The notes under the pieces: model-generated
Database searches by the model: none
Told to the model about the DNA's origin: nothing
The model's input: the letters and a program-made list of their open reading frames with translations, nothing else
Program-made: the position numbers and the translations under genes
Source: Xanthobacteraceae bacterium
GTDB taxonomy: Bacteria > Pseudomonadota > Alphaproteobacteria > Rhizobiales > Xanthobacteraceae
Length of the DNA stretch: 64,000 bases
Assembly (NCBI GenBank): GCA_004297465.1
Contig: SCUB01000011.1
Location: 1-64,000 of the forward strand
Direction: 5' to 3'
Shown: positions 9,118 to 18,254 of the stretch, piece after piece
How positions within the stretch are numbered: the first letter of the stretch is position 1
Layout of the letters: every line of letters begins with the position of its first letter

Positions 9118-11166
9118 ATGAAGTGGTTCACGTACCGTCCGTCCTTGCGCCTGCCTTCCGTCTTTTCCAGATTTTCCTTCCGAACCAAGATCGTCATGGG
9201 CTTTGCCGTGGTGCTGCTGATCGCGGCCTCCGGCATGGGCATTGCCTATAACGGCTACGAGAAGATTTCCTCGGGCTTTGCCGCCTACCGCTCCAGCATG
9301 TCCGACGCCGAGCACGCGCGCACCATCGACCGCGAGCTGGTCGCCTATCTGCAGCTCACGCGCTATTACGTGCTGACCGGCACCGAAGAGGACGCCAGCG
9401 CGCTGGTGATCGCCCAGGAGGCGCTCAAGTCCGCCATCGCGGAAGCCAGGAAGGCGATCGTCAACCCGCAGCACCGCAAGCCGATCGAGGAACTGAACAC
9501 CACGCTGCAGACCTTCGTCGGAGCGCTCGACGACATCATCACCGCCAAGCGCGCCGTCAACAGCCTGACCGCCGACCAGATCTCCACCGGCTTCAACGGC
9601 ATCCGCTGGAAGCTGGGCGATCTTGAGGAGGCCGCCGGCAAGGAGGACCTCAAGAACCTGCAGATCTGGGCGCAGGAAGCCGGCACGCATTTCATCGTCG
9701 CCAATTCCTACATCAAGATGTATGCGCTGCGCGCCGATGGCTTCGTGGCCAACGCCGCCATCGAGCGGCTGAAGATGATCTCGGCCTATCTGCTCGGCCT
9801 CGACACCGCGGCGCTCAACGACATCGGCCCCAAGGTCGAGTCGCTGTCCAAAAACCTTGCGACCTATGCGAAGGCGTTCGACGACATCATCGCCAACACC
9901 AAGGTCATCGAGGACAAGCTCAGGGACATCGGGCAGTCCAACCTGCGCATGACCATGCTGTCGGGTTCGATCAAGGCCGCCGCCGCCACCGAGCAGGCCA
10001 GCATCGAGCAGAGCAGCGCGGTCATGCTGTCGAGCACCCAGCGCTTCGTGATGATGATCATCATCGCGGTCATCGCGCTGGGCTGCGTGCTGGCCTGGCT
10101 GCTCGGCACTGGCATCTCGCGGCCCACCATCCTGATGTGCCGCGCCATGCGCGAGCTGGCATCGGGCAATTTCGAGGTTGTGCTGCCGGGATTGGGCCGG
10201 CGCGACGAGATCGGCCAGATGGCCGACGCCGTCGAGCTGTTCAAGAAGCAGGCCATCGCCAAGGCCGAGGCCGAGGCCGCCGAGCATGAGCGCAAGAACC
10301 GCGCCATGGCGGAGACGCGGCGCGCCGAGCTGATCGCCTTCGCCGACCGCTTCGAATCGTCGGTCGGCGCCATCGTGCGCAACGTGTCGGATTCGGCCGG
10401 CAGCCTCGAGGATGCCGCCGGGACGCTGACCCATGCGGCCGACTCGACGCAGAACCTCACCAGCATCGTCGCCGGCGCCTCGGAGCAGGCCTCGGCCAAT
10501 GTGCAGTCGGTGGCCACCGCGACCGAGGAACTGTCGGCCTCGGTCGAGGAAATCGGTCGCCAGGTGCGCGATTCCAACCGCATCGCCGCCAGCGCCGTGG
10601 CCCAGGCGCAGGAAACCGATGCGCGAATCGGCACGCTGTCGCGCGCCGCGCAGCAGATCGGCGACGTCGTGCGGCTGATCACCGCGATCGCCGAACAGAC
10701 CAACCTCTTGGCGCTCAACGCCACCATCGAGGCGGCGCGCGCGGGCGACGCCGGCCGCGGCTTCGCGGTCGTGGCCTCCGAGGTCAAGTCGCTGGCCAAT
10801 CAGACCGCGAAGGCGACCGACGAGATCAGCTCGCATATTGTCGGCATGCAGAAGGCGACCGACGAGTCGGTCGGTTCCATCAAGGCGATCGGCGAGACCA
10901 TCGACCACATCGCGAAGATCTCCAATGCCATCGCCACCGCGGTCGAGCAGCAGGGCGCGGCGACACAGGAGATCGCCCGCAATATCCAGCAGGTGGCGCA
11001 GGGCACGCAGGACGTCGCCGACAACATCACCGAGGTCAATCGCGGCGCCTCCGAAACCGGATCGGCGTCCGGCGCGGTGCTGGAGTCGGCCAAGATACTG
11101 TCGACCGAAAGTGTCCGGCTGCGTCAGGAACTCGACAGCTTCATGACCAACGTGCGCGCGGCCTGA
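9118..11166 (+). CDS. methyl-accepting chemotaxis protein
   Basis: This 682-residue chemoreceptor has TM1 at about 22-45, a ~265-residue helical periplasmic sensor domain (long enough for a helical-bimodular type), TM2 at about 310-332, a HAMP region ([20 protein letters not shown]), and a cytoplasmic signalling domain. The hairpin tip, near residue 524, includes [19 protein letters not shown] and [15 protein letters not shown], the part that contacts CheA/CheW. The ATG at 9118 was preferred over a TTG two codons earlier because GAGGAAA ends 7 bases before it. No C-terminal CheR pentapeptide is seen. It is transcribed alone, and the ligand is unknown. Confidence 0.95.
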   Translation: MKWFTYRPSLRLPSVFSRFSFRTKIVMGFAVVLLIAASGMGIAYNGYEKISSGFAAYRSSMSDAEHARTIDRELVAYLQLTRYYVLTGTEEDASALVIAQEALKSAIAEARKAIVNPQHRKPIEELNTTLQTFVGALDDIITAKRAVNSLTADQISTGFNGIRWKLGDLEEAAGKEDLKNLQIWAQEAGTHFIVANSYIKMYALRADGFVANAAIERLKMISAYLLGLDTAALNDIGPKVESLSKNLATYAKAFDDIIANTKVIEDKLRDIGQSNLRMTMLSGSIKAAAATEQASIEQSSAVMLSSTQRFVMMIIIAVIALGCVLAWLLGTGISRPTILMCRAMRELASGNFEVVLPGLGRRDEIGQMADAVELFKKQAIAKAEAEAAEHERKNRAMAETRRAELIAFADRFESSVGAIVRNVSDSAGSLEDAAGTLTHAADSTQNLTSIVAGASEQASANVQSVATATEELSASVEEIGRQVRDSNRIAASAVAQAQETDARIGTLSRAAQQIGDVVRLITAIAEQTNLLALNATIEAARAGDAGRGFAVVASEVKSLANQTAKATDEISSHIVGMQKATDESVGSIKAIGETIDHIAKISNAIATAVEQQGAATQEIARNIQQVAQGTQDVADNITEVNRGASETGSASGAVLESAKILSTESVRLRQELDSFMTNVRAA

Positions 11167-11181
11167 TTCATCAAGGGCGTC

Positions 11182-11205
11182 ATTGCCGGGGCCTGGCCCG
11201 GCAAT
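11182..11205. terminator. hairpin between convergent chemoreceptor and kinase genes
   Basis: A perfect 9-bp inverted repeat (ATTGCCGGG and CCCGGCAAT) with a 6-base loop lies in the 50-bp gap between the convergent genes. There is no clear T run. It also resembles small intergenic palindromes common in Bradyrhizobium-type genomes. Confidence 0.5.
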
Positions 11206-11216
11206 CCGCCGTGGTC

Positions 11217-12626
11217 TTACGTCGCCACGGCGTCATAGCCGCGCTTGCGCACGACGGTGACGGTGCAGGGCGCCTGCGCCGCGACCTCGCCCGAGACGCT
11301 GCCTAGGAGCTTGCGCAACGTCGAATTGGCGCGCGCCCCCATCACGATGTGATCGACGTGGTTGGCGCGCGCGTATTCCAGGATGGCCGCCGCCGGCTCG
11401 ACCGCTTCGAGCACGTGATAGGTGACCTTGCCCTCGGTAAGCCGCAGCGGATCGGCCCAGCTCTTGAGCCTGACCAGGCGGTTGACGTGCTTGTTGTGCC
11501 CCTCTTCGTCCAGCGTGCGGTCGATGGTGACGCGGTTCTGCCTGAGCACGTTGAGGCAGGCCAGCCGCGCGTCCGGCGTCGCCTCCAGGATGCGGACGAC
11601 GGTGGTGCGCATCGCGTCGGCGATGCTGTCGGTCTCCTCGCCGAGATCGAGCGCGACCGCGACGATCGGCGCCCCGGCGATGTGGCTGGCTATGGCCCGC
11701 TTGCGCGGCCGGCCGGCATCTCCGCTCAGGCGGCGCCGCAGCGCGCTGAAGTAGGAATCCTGTTCAAGCTTCTCCGAGCGTTCGGTCAGCCGCACCTGCT
11801 CGGGGTTCTGCAGGTCGAAGGCGACCTGCGCCGCGGTGGGATAGCGCTGCGCCGGATTGACCTCCAGGCAGCGCAGTACGATCTCCTGCAGCCATGGCGG
11901 ATAGTCGGGCCTGAGCTGGCGCGGCGGCGCCGGATCGCGCCAGATCCGCCGCTTGAGGCCGCTCATCCGCTGCGGATCGCCGAACGGCCGGACCCCGGTG
12001 GTGAAGAAATAAAGCAGCACGCCGAGCGCGAACAGGTCGCTGCGCGGATCGCTGCGGGTGCCCAGCACCTGCTCGGGCGCCATGTAGGGCGCGGTTCCGT
12101 AGGGCAGGCGGAACTCCTCGTCCATCAGGTCGGGAAGCTGGTCGTGCCGTGCCAGGCCGTAATCGATCAGCACGGCCTCGCCGGTGGCGCGGAACAGGAT
12201 GTTCGACGGCTTGATGTCGAGATGGATGACGTGCTGGCGGTGCAGATGGTCGAGCGCGGTGGCCACCTTGGCGCCGATCGCCGCCACTTCCATGGAGGGC
12301 AGCGGCAGCTCCGGCAGCCGCGCCAGCAGCGACTCGCCTCCGACATGCTCCATCACGATGTAGGGCTGCTCGGTGAAATCGCCGGCGGCGACGAAGCGCG
12401 GCACGTGCGGGCCGGTCAGTCGCGGCAGGATCATCTGCTCCATCTCGAAGCCGACGATGGCGGCGGGATCCTCGCCCTCGTGCAGGATCGGGACCTTCAT
12501 CAGGAGCGGAAAGCCGATGTCGGGCCGCGTCACCCGCCACAGGCGCGACATGCCGCCCTTGTAGATCAGCCCGCCGATCAGAAAGCCGTCGAGCGTCGTG
12601 CCGGGTTGCAGCCGGGGCTTGGCCAT
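11217..12626 (-). CDS. Ser/Thr protein kinase fused to universal stress (UspA) domain
   Basis: This 469-residue cytoplasmic protein combines two folds. Residues 12-290 form a eukaryotic-like kinase: Lys44 in LLMKVP, catalytic loop HLDIKPSN (Asp137, Asn142), DYG at 155-157 in place of DFG, and the APE-like motif YMAPEQV. The glycine loop (IYKGGMSRLW) is atypical. Residues ~315-469 form a UspA domain ending with GARANSTLRKLLGSVSG, the nucleotide-binding motif. The ATG at 12626 lies 4 bp after the phosphoesterase stop. There is no membrane segment, so sensing may go through nucleotide binding by the Usp part. HLD replacing HRD may make it an RD-negative kinase that needs no activation-loop phosphorylation. 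Confidence 0.9.
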   Translation of the reverse strand: MAKPRLQPGTTLDGFLIGGLIYKGGMSRLWRVTRPDIGFPLLMKVPILHEGEDPAAIVGFEMEQMILPRLTGPHVPRFVAAGDFTEQPYIVMEHVGGESLLARLPELPLPSMEVAAIGAKVATALDHLHRQHVIHLDIKPSNILFRATGEAVLIDYGLARHDQLPDLMDEEFRLPYGTAPYMAPEQVLGTRSDPRSDLFALGVLLYFFTTGVRPFGDPQRMSGLKRRIWRDPAPPRQLRPDYPPWLQEIVLRCLEVNPAQRYPTAAQVAFDLQNPEQVRLTERSEKLEQDSYFSALRRRLSGDAGRPRKRAIASHIAGAPIVAVALDLGEETDSIADAMRTTVVRILEATPDARLACLNVLRQNRVTIDRTLDEEGHNKHVNRLVRLKSWADPLRLTEGKVTYHVLEAVEPAAAILEYARANHVDHIVMGARANSTLRKLLGSVSGEVAAQAPCTVTVVRKRGYDAVAT

Positions 12627-12630
12627 TTCG

Positions 12631-13371
12631 TCAGCGTCCTCGCGACAGGCGATCGGCCAGCGCATCCGGCAGTCCGGCGGCGCGGATGCGCGCGGCGGCG
12701 GTCTCGATATCATAGGGCACGCGCCAGAACGTGATCTCGAGCGTGGTGGCGTTGAGGATGGCGTAAGCGGCGGCCGGATTGCCGTCGCGCGGCTGACCCA
12801 CCGAGCCCACCACCGAGAGCCAGCGCCGCTGCTTGAGCAGCGGAATGGCGACGCCGGGGACCGGCTGGAACATGGTGAGCTTGCCGGTGGTCGCCACGCC
12901 ATACAGCGCCGGCACATGAACATGGCCGACAAACGCGGTCTGGGCGCGGGTGGCCTCGAGGCTGTGGCGGGCGGTTTCGGAATCGGCCACGTAATGCCAG
13001 CGCGCGGGCGCCGCGGGGTCGGCATGGACGTAAAGCCGGGTGCCGTCCTCCACCATTATCGGCAGGCGGTCGAGGAAGGCGCGGGCCTCGGCGCCGAGAC
13101 GGCCGCGGGTCCACTCGATGGCGATCTGGGCATTGTGGTTCAACGATAGCGACGGGTCGGACACCGCGCGGTCGTGATTGCCGACGATGGCGATGGCGCC
13201 CTTGCCAACGTATTCGCGCACCGTCTCGATCACCCATTCCGGGTCGGCGCCATAGCCGACATAGTCGCCGAGAAAGACGAACCGCTCGGCATGCTGGGCA
13301 TGGGCATGGGCAAGGCAGGCCTCGAACGCCTGGCGGTTGCTGTGGATGTCGGTGAGAAGCGCGATCAGCAT
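12631..13371 (-). CDS. metallophosphoesterase (YfcE/MJ0936-like)
   Basis: This 246-residue calcineurin-type phosphoesterase carries the metal-binding motifs LLTDIHSN near residue 5, FLGDYVGYG near 33, GNHDRAV near 58, and FVGHVHVP near 143. The start MLIALLTDIHSN at 13371 puts the first motif at the usual distance from the N terminus; a longer frame adds 23 residues without similarity. The family hydrolyses phosphomono- or diesters. It is co-transcribed with the kinase-Usp fusion, so it may remove phosphate from the same targets, but that link is inferred only from gene order. Confidence 0.9.
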   Translation of the reverse strand: MLIALLTDIHSNRQAFEACLAHAHAQHAERFVFLGDYVGYGADPEWVIETVREYVGKGAIAIVGNHDRAVSDPSLSLNHNAQIAIEWTRGRLGAEARAFLDRLPIMVEDGTRLYVHADPAAPARWHYVADSETARHSLEATRAQTAFVGHVHVPALYGVATTGKLTMFQPVPGVAIPLLKQRRWLSVVGSVGQPRDGNPAAAYAILNATTLEITFWRVPYDIETAAARIRAAGLPDALADRLSRGR

Positions 13372-13491
13372 GGGCTGGATCCGGACCTGGGAGGCGTTGG
13401 GCGAAGCTGCAACTGTCCCGGCAGCCGACGTTTTATGCAATTAAAAGAAAGTCCTAGAAAGTACCACGACGGGGCCGTGGGGGGAATCGGC

Positions 13492-13716
13492 TCAGGCCTT
13501 GCGGATGCGGAACCGCGTCACCTCGCCATCGCGCGCGGTCGCGGCCAGAATATCGCCGGTTTCCCGGATCAGGTGCGGGATGTCGATGGCGGCCATCGGA
13601 TCGGTGCAGTCGACGACGATGACCTCGCCGGCGGCGAGGGACGACAGCGCCCGCCGCGTCCGCAGCGCCGGCAGCGGGCACTTCAGGCCGCGCAGATCGA
13701 GCTGATGTTCCGCCAT
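13492..13716 (-). CDS. TusA-like sulfurtransferase
   Basis: This is a 74-residue protein of the TusA/SirA/YeeD fold. It has the conserved CPLP motif in DLRGLKCPLPALRTRRAL (cysteine near residue 14), which carries persulfide sulfur for thiolation pathways. The ATG at 13716 gives the standard family length. It lies divergent from mobB, with molybdenum-cofactor genes on the other side, and TusA-type proteins do donate sulfur in cofactor maturation, so a role there is plausible but not shown. A 120-bp gap separates it from the phosphoesterase start at 13371. Confidence 0.88.
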   Translation of the reverse strand: MAEHQLDLRGLKCPLPALRTRRALSSLAAGEVIVVDCTDPMAAIDIPHLIRETGDILAATARDGEVTRFRIRKA

Positions 13717-13865
13717 TGTCCGGAGCTGCCGTGAGAATTTTCCATCCTGCCTTGCGTCGTCCCGTCTTGCGCCGCCTGGCCGGGATGGTGCAAGGAGCCG
13801 GCAAGGAACCGCGTTCCCCACGCTCCGTCAAGCCGGACGGGGGGAAACTGGACGGGATAGGTGCG

Positions 13866-14378
13866 ATGCGGGTTGTGGGACTGGCGGGCTGGAGCGGGGC
13901 GGGCAAGACGACGCTGCTGGTGCGCGTGCTGCCGGTCCTGGTGGCGCGGGGCTTGCGTGTCTCCACCGTCAAGCATGCCCACCACACCTTCGACATCGAT
14001 CATCCGGGCAAGGATTCCCACAAGCACCGGGTGGCGGGGGCGACCGAGGTGCTGATCAGCTCCGCCGAGCGCTGGGCGCTGATGCATGAACTGCGCGGCG
14101 CCGGCGAGCCATCGCTTGGCCGGCTCATCGCCACGCTTTCGCCGGTCGATCTGGTGATCGTCGAGGGTTACAAGCGCGACCGCCACCCCAAGCTGGAGAT
14201 CTACCGCGCGGTGGTCGGCAAGCCGCTGATGCATCCGGACGATCCGGACATCTTCGCGGTGGCCTCGGACGCGGACGTCGCGGGTGCGCGGGTGCCGGTG
14301 ATCGATCTGGGCGACGCGCAGGCGATCGCGGATGCGTTGATGGCCCATGCGGTGGAGGCCGCGGCGCTGGCGCGCTGA
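13866..14378 (+). CDS. mobB: molybdopterin-guanine dinucleotide biosynthesis adapter MobB
   Basis: This is a 170-residue P-loop protein with Walker A GWSGAGKTTLL near residue 8 and the MobB segments TVKHAHHTFDIDHPGKDSH and VIVEGYKRDRHPK. MobB binds GTP and helps MobA attach GMP to Mo-molybdopterin. The ATG at 13866 was chosen because the P loop normally starts within the first ten residues; upstream in-frame codons have no family similarity. It is convergent with mobA, 21 bp apart. The window encodes one obvious client of the cofactor, the DMSO-reductase-family enzyme at 35901. Confidence 0.92.
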   Translation: MRVVGLAGWSGAGKTTLLVRVLPVLVARGLRVSTVKHAHHTFDIDHPGKDSHKHRVAGATEVLISSAERWALMHELRGAGEPSLGRLIATLSPVDLVIVEGYKRDRHPKLEIYRAVVGKPLMHPDDPDIFAVASDADVAGARVPVIDLGDAQAIADALMAHAVEAAALAR

Positions 14379-14399
14379 CGCGGTTTTTACGGGCTCCGG

Positions 14400-15029
14400 T
14401 CAGGCTTGCGGATGGTTTCGCGCCAACCGGTCGGCGGCGGCGGCATCCTGAGGCGTGTTGACGTTGAAGAATGGATCGACCGGTGTATCCGGCCATTCGG
14501 CGAGGGCCACGCCATGACGCGCGCCCCAGCTTTCGACCTTGCGCAGGCCCTCGTCCTGCAGGGCGTGGCGCAGATCCTCGCGCAAGCCCACCGGCCACAG
14601 TCCGATCACGGGGTGGCGCCGGCTCCCCGACGCGGCGCAGGCCAACGGCACGCCGGCGCGGGCCCGGGCCTGCTCGAGGCGCGCCGCGAGATCGCGCGGC
14701 AGGAACGGGCAATCGCCGGGCACGCTGAGCACGCTGTCGCAGTCGGGCGCATGGCGTGCCGCCCAATCGAGCCCGGCGAGAATGCCGGCCAGCGGTCCGG
14801 CGAAGCCGGCGATGGAATCGGCCACCACCGGCAGGCCGGTGGCGGCGAAGCGGGCGGCCTCGCCGTTGGTATTGATGAGCATGCGGGCGCATTGCGGCAA
14901 CAGCCGCGCGATGGTCCGCGCCAGGATGGTCTCGCCGCCGACGGCGAGCAGCGTCTTGTCGCCGCCGCCCATCCGCCGGGCCAGCCCGCCGGCAAGGATC
15001 AACCCGAGGATTGCACGCGGTTGCGTCAC
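14400..15029 (-). CDS. mobA: molybdenum cofactor guanylyltransferase MobA
   Basis: This is a 209-residue nucleotidyltransferase with the MobA signature LILAGGLARRMGGGDKTLL and a PVVADSIAGFAGPLAGILAGL segment that binds GTP. The sequence SVPGDCPFLP provides the metal-binding aspartate. It transfers GMP to molybdopterin to make MGD for DMSO-reductase-family enzymes. The GTG at 15029 is preceded by AAAGG at a good distance; an upstream ATG would add 17 residues without similarity. It works in the cytoplasm with MobB, encoded convergently. Confidence 0.92.
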   Translation of the reverse strand: MTQPRAILGLILAGGLARRMGGGDKTLLAVGGETILARTIARLLPQCARMLINTNGEAARFAATGLPVVADSIAGFAGPLAGILAGLDWAARHAPDCDSVLSVPGDCPFLPRDLAARLEQARARAGVPLACAASGSRRHPVIGLWPVGLREDLRHALQDEGLRKVESWGARHGVALAEWPDTPVDPFFNVNTPQDAAAADRLARNHPQA

Positions 15030-15263
15030 GAAGCACCTTTGTTCCGGGTCACCCTCGCACGGTGCTCCGCGTTGCGTCAATTATCCAGCCATTTCATATG
15101 GTTGGATAAATTCCGGGGCTGTCGAAATGATCGCGTCAAGGTCCGGCGCGTTGATGGCGCAAGGCGAGAAATACCGGCCGCGGCCACATTCCCCTGCGCA
15201 ATTGCCATTGCGTCTCGCATCGCACTTGAAAAAGTCCGCGCCTGCCGCCATGAGAGGGTGCGA

Positions 15264-15353
15264 GGAGAGGTGGCCGAGTGGTTGAAGGCGCACGCCTGGA
15301 ACGCGTGTATAGGGGAAACTCTATCGAGGGTTCGAATCCCTCTCTCTCCGCCA
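15264..15353 (+). tRNA. tRNA-Ser (anticodon GGA)
   Basis: A 90-nt class II tRNA with an encoded CCA end. The acceptor stem GGAGAGG pairs with TCTCTCC, the D arm is GGCCGAGTGG, the anticodon stem CACGC/GCGTG encloses CTGGAAC (GGA at 15298-15300), then comes a long variable arm and the T arm GAGGG-TTCGAAT-CCCTC. It stands at the left edge of an accessory region, a typical integration site. Confidence 0.97.
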
Positions 15354-15988
15354 GTCTGGGTATCGCGAATTTTCTCTCACCTGATTTGACGGAGCGAAGA
15401 AGCCCAGTATTCGCTGCTCTTCGCTAACAAACCTCCGCACCATGAGGCCACGGCTCAGGGCTGAAATTCTCTCCGCTAGGCCATTATCTCTCCAAAGCTC
15501 TCGACTGCGCAGGTTTAGTGTGGTTCTCGTAAGCTGTTGTTTTTTCGCGTAGTCTGATCCTGCTCACCTCCGCACTTTTGCAAGAACACTTGGGGAACCG
15601 AGAGCAGAGAATTCGAACTCGGTATTTGATATTGCTTCGCTTTTTCGGACCGTCAGTACGGACCTGCTGCGCATCCCCCGCTTTTGTGAGCGAGTGCATC
15701 ACCGGCCAACGCATGCTCCGGCAGCATATACGCATGTGCTTCCTCGCGATCGAGCATCACGAGTATCGCGTCTCAGCGTGCGCTTCTGCTTTGCTCCCGT
15801 TGCGGACATCGGACTGACATGTGGCGACGCCGCCTAAGGTCCATTAGGCTACATGGCGCTTCCACATTGTGTGATGGGCTGCGTGGTCCTGAACAGGCCG
15901 GGAAAATCGCCTCAAACGCCTCAAGGCGAATACGATTGCATTCATCAAGCATGCGATTATATGCCCATGGCGTGATAAAGTGGGGGCC
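15354..15988. other. gene-free left end of the island
   Basis: These ~630 bp after tRNA-Ser contain short open frames on both strands but none with recognisable family features, a plausible ribosome site or consistent coding bias. It may hold remnants of an earlier integration. I see no repeat of the tRNA 3' end here. Confidence 0.4.
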
Positions 15989-17200
15989 ATGGGCGCCAAA
16001 ACTCTGTGCATTTTTTGCGAGGCGGAGCTGGGGCCAGACACCAAGCCGGAACATATCATGCTGAATGCGCTCGGTGGCCGGAGAACCACCAAGCGGGTCA
16101 TCTGCTCGAAACATAATAACGATTTCGGCGGCGGCATCGACAACGCCCTGGCCAAACAAATCGAGGTGCTGCGCAACCTACTTCAGCTCGAATCCGGTAC
16201 CGGTAAGCTGCCCCCAGCGCTGAAAAACCTTCAGGCTGGATCAGAGCGCATCAACATCCGTAACGATGGCAGACCCGAACTGGTCAAGCCGCCCTTCACC
16301 GTGACCGATTTGCCTGACGGCAAATTCAACGTCGAGTTCCTTGCGCGTTCGTCCGAAGACATCAAGAAAATGCTGCCGCATCTCGCGGCGCGGCTCAGGA
16401 TGACCGAGGAAGAAGTTATCAAGCAGATCACGCAGAACGGCCAGGCCGCCATCGTCGAAATGCAGCCCGACACCGTGCATCACCATATATCGCTGGGCTG
16501 CGAGGAAGCGCTGCGTTCGATGGCCAAGTCATGCCTTGTCCTGCTCGCCACTGTGACGGGCAACGGCGCAGTGAAGGCCGCGCCGTTCGCCGCGGCGCGC
16601 AACTACGTCCTGAACGGCAGCCCGGAGTTCAACAAGGAGCGCACGCAGATCGATTCCCGCGATGTACCGAGCGTCGACGATCTCAGGAATCGCTTCGGAC
16701 CATTTTTCAATCTCATTTATATCCGTAGCGATGACGCGGGTCGCGTCATCGGACATTTCACCATCTACAATGCCATCAGCTGGCAAATCGTTCTGGCCGA
16801 GGCGGGCGGGCCGCCGAACGGGGTTGCAGCGATCGTTTCGAACCCGCTTGAACCCGCCACATGGGAGGATGTCGCTTCCTCTTTGCCGGATATTCCTTTC
16901 GGCTGGCTCGACGCAGCAGATCGCGTCTATGAGATAGAGCGCGCCCGCGAGCGGCTTGTGGCGATGGTGAAACACCATGTCGATAATGCGCGGAAAACCG
17001 AAACGGCGCGTATCTGCGATGACGTGTTCGCCAAGCACGGCGTGACCGACGACGATCAGCCGATCGCCGATCCGAATGCGCAACAAACAATCGTAGGCGA
17101 GATCGCGCGGCGCCTTGCAGCGCACGCGCTGGGACTTCGCCACGAGCAGAAACTGTCACCCGAGGAAACCGAGGCGATGCTGCGCTGCAAGAAGAAATAG
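15989..17200 (+). CDS. HNH endonuclease-type (HNH_5-like) protein
   Basis: The protein has 403 residues from the ATG at 15989 (a GTG lies three codons earlier). The N terminus carries a zinc/HNH pattern: CIFCEAELG near residue 6, then PEHIMLNALGG, and ICSKHNNDFGGGID near residue 37. This matches the HNH_5 type found in phages and defence islands. The remaining ~350 residues have no motif I recognise, with a Lys-rich end. It is the first gene of the island, on the same strand as vsr but separated from it. A role in DNA cleavage is inferred from the N-terminal motif only. Confidence 0.72.
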   Translation: MGAKTLCIFCEAELGPDTKPEHIMLNALGGRRTTKRVICSKHNNDFGGGIDNALAKQIEVLRNLLQLESGTGKLPPALKNLQAGSERINIRNDGRPELVKPPFTVTDLPDGKFNVEFLARSSEDIKKMLPHLAARLRMTEEEVIKQITQNGQAAIVEMQPDTVHHHISLGCEEALRSMAKSCLVLLATVTGNGAVKAAPFAAARNYVLNGSPEFNKERTQIDSRDVPSVDDLRNRFGPFFNLIYIRSDDAGRVIGHFTIYNAISWQIVLAEAGGPPNGVAAIVSNPLEPATWEDVASSLPDIPFGWLDAADRVYEIERARERLVAMVKHHVDNARKTETARICDDVFAKHGVTDDDQPIADPNAQQTIVGEIARRLAAHALGLRHEQKLSPEETEAMLRCKKK

Positions 17201-17258
17201 GTCCGTGCCCCTCAAGCTTCATTGAAGCCGACACCCCGCAGGGACTATTCTGCGGTCC

Positions 17259-17639
17259 ATGCTGTTCGATGACAAAAAGCGCTCGCGCACCGCGCCGAAG
17301 AAACCCGGCGAGAACGACTATGCGTTCTACGACTCGACGGGCCGCCCGGAGTTTCAGGTTTACCGGAATCTGTTGAACAGCTGGATGGTCGATCTTCCTG
17401 AATCCGAACGCGTCGAAACCGTCGCGCGCTTCCAGGAAACCGATAGCCTGGGCTATCAAGCTGCGCTTGCTGAAATGACCATTCACGCGGCCCTCGTCCA
17501 GCAGGGCTACACGGTGGAGGTCCATCCTTCATGCGAACATCCCACGCGCAAGCCTGACTTTCTCGCCAAGGACAAGGACGGCAAGCCTGTGGCCTATGTC
17601 GAGGTGACGATTTTCGGCCCAGCGCCGAACCATGGATGA
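17259..17639 (+). CDS. short protein with restriction-fold-like C terminus, probably truncated
   Basis: This is a 126-residue protein that I cannot name. Near the end, PDFLAKDKDGKPVAYVEVTIFG resembles the beta-strand core of PD-(D/E)XK nucleases (D, then E-x-T in place of E-x-K), after an all-helical half with LAEMTIHAALVQQGYTVEVHPS. Proteins of this build are usually several hundred residues long, and this one stops just after the core, so it is likely a truncated remnant. It lies 58 bp after the HNH gene and before vsr. The 190 bp that follow (17640-17831) contain no gene I can support. Confidence 0.5.
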   Translation: MLFDDKKRSRTAPKKPGENDYAFYDSTGRPEFQVYRNLLNSWMVDLPESERVETVARFQETDSLGYQAALAEMTIHAALVQQGYTVEVHPSCEHPTRKPDFLAKDKDGKPVAYVEVTIFGPAPNHG

Positions 17640-17831
17640 CCGTAGTAGCCGGGCCAATGCCATACAGGGAGACCCCACGGGCCAAAAGGGCCGCGCGGGC
17701 CGTTCGTGAACTGTTCTTGGCTAAACCCGCATGCGCCGCTAACATGTGCGCTGCGCAGAAGACCCGGTGTAACGGGTGAAGTTGCGACTATCGCACCTGC
17801 GTCCGCATAAACTTACTGGGTCTGGCCGTAG

Positions 17832-18254
17832 ATGGATACCTTAACACCAGCGCAGCGCAGCGAGCGCATGGCGCGGATCCGCAGCAAGAACACCAAGCCC
17901 GAGCTGGCTGTGCGCAGCCTCGTCCATCGGATGGGCTATCGTTTTAGGATTCATCGCAAAGACTTGCCGGGCAGCCCCGATCTCGTTTTTCCCTCGCTGA
18001 AAAAAGCGATCTTCATCCACGGGTGCTTCTGGCATGCGCACGACGGATGCAGCACGGCCAATAAGCCAAAGACCCGCGCGTCCTATTGGAACGAAAAATT
18101 TGCCCGAAACAAGCAACGCGATCGCCGCAACGCCAGCGCATTGCGCCGGGCGGGTTGGAGCGTGGCGACGATTTGGGAATGCGAGGCCAAGTCTGCCGAT
18201 TTCGTCTGCAAGAAGGTCTCGCGGTTCCTGAGTTCAACGAAAGGCCGTGAATGA
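17832..18254 (+). CDS. vsr: very short patch repair endonuclease (Vsr)
   Basis: This is a 140-residue Vsr protein with the family landmarks MARIRSKNTKPELAVRSLVHRMG near residue 13, the catalytic-strand region SPDLVFPSLKKAIFIHGCFWH (Asp near 51) and the zinc-associated FWHAHDGC. Vsr nicks 5' of the T in T:G mismatches made by deamination of 5-methylcytosine, so it protects sequences methylated by a cognate cytosine-5 methyltransferase, two of which are encoded 3-6 kb away. Its stop overlaps the start of the next gene (ATGA at 18251-18254), so it is translationally coupled to the dual-GHKL protein. Confidence 0.95.
   Translation: MDTLTPAQRSERMARIRSKNTKPELAVRSLVHRMGYRFRIHRKDLPGSPDLVFPSLKKAIFIHGCFWHAHDGCSTANKPKTRASYWNEKFARNKQRDRRNASALRRAGWSVATIWECEAKSADFVCKKVSRFLSSTKGRE

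Noticed and set aside
9115-10908. A 597-codon minus-strand frame opposite the chemoreceptor
   Set aside because: Composition is that of an antisense shadow. The plus strand encodes a canonical chemoreceptor with HAMP and signalling tip.
15354-15988. Short frames after tRNA-Ser as an integrase remnant
   Set aside because: No recombinase motif (R..HxxR..Y) or consistent homology could be seen, and no copy of the tRNA 3' end flanks the island.
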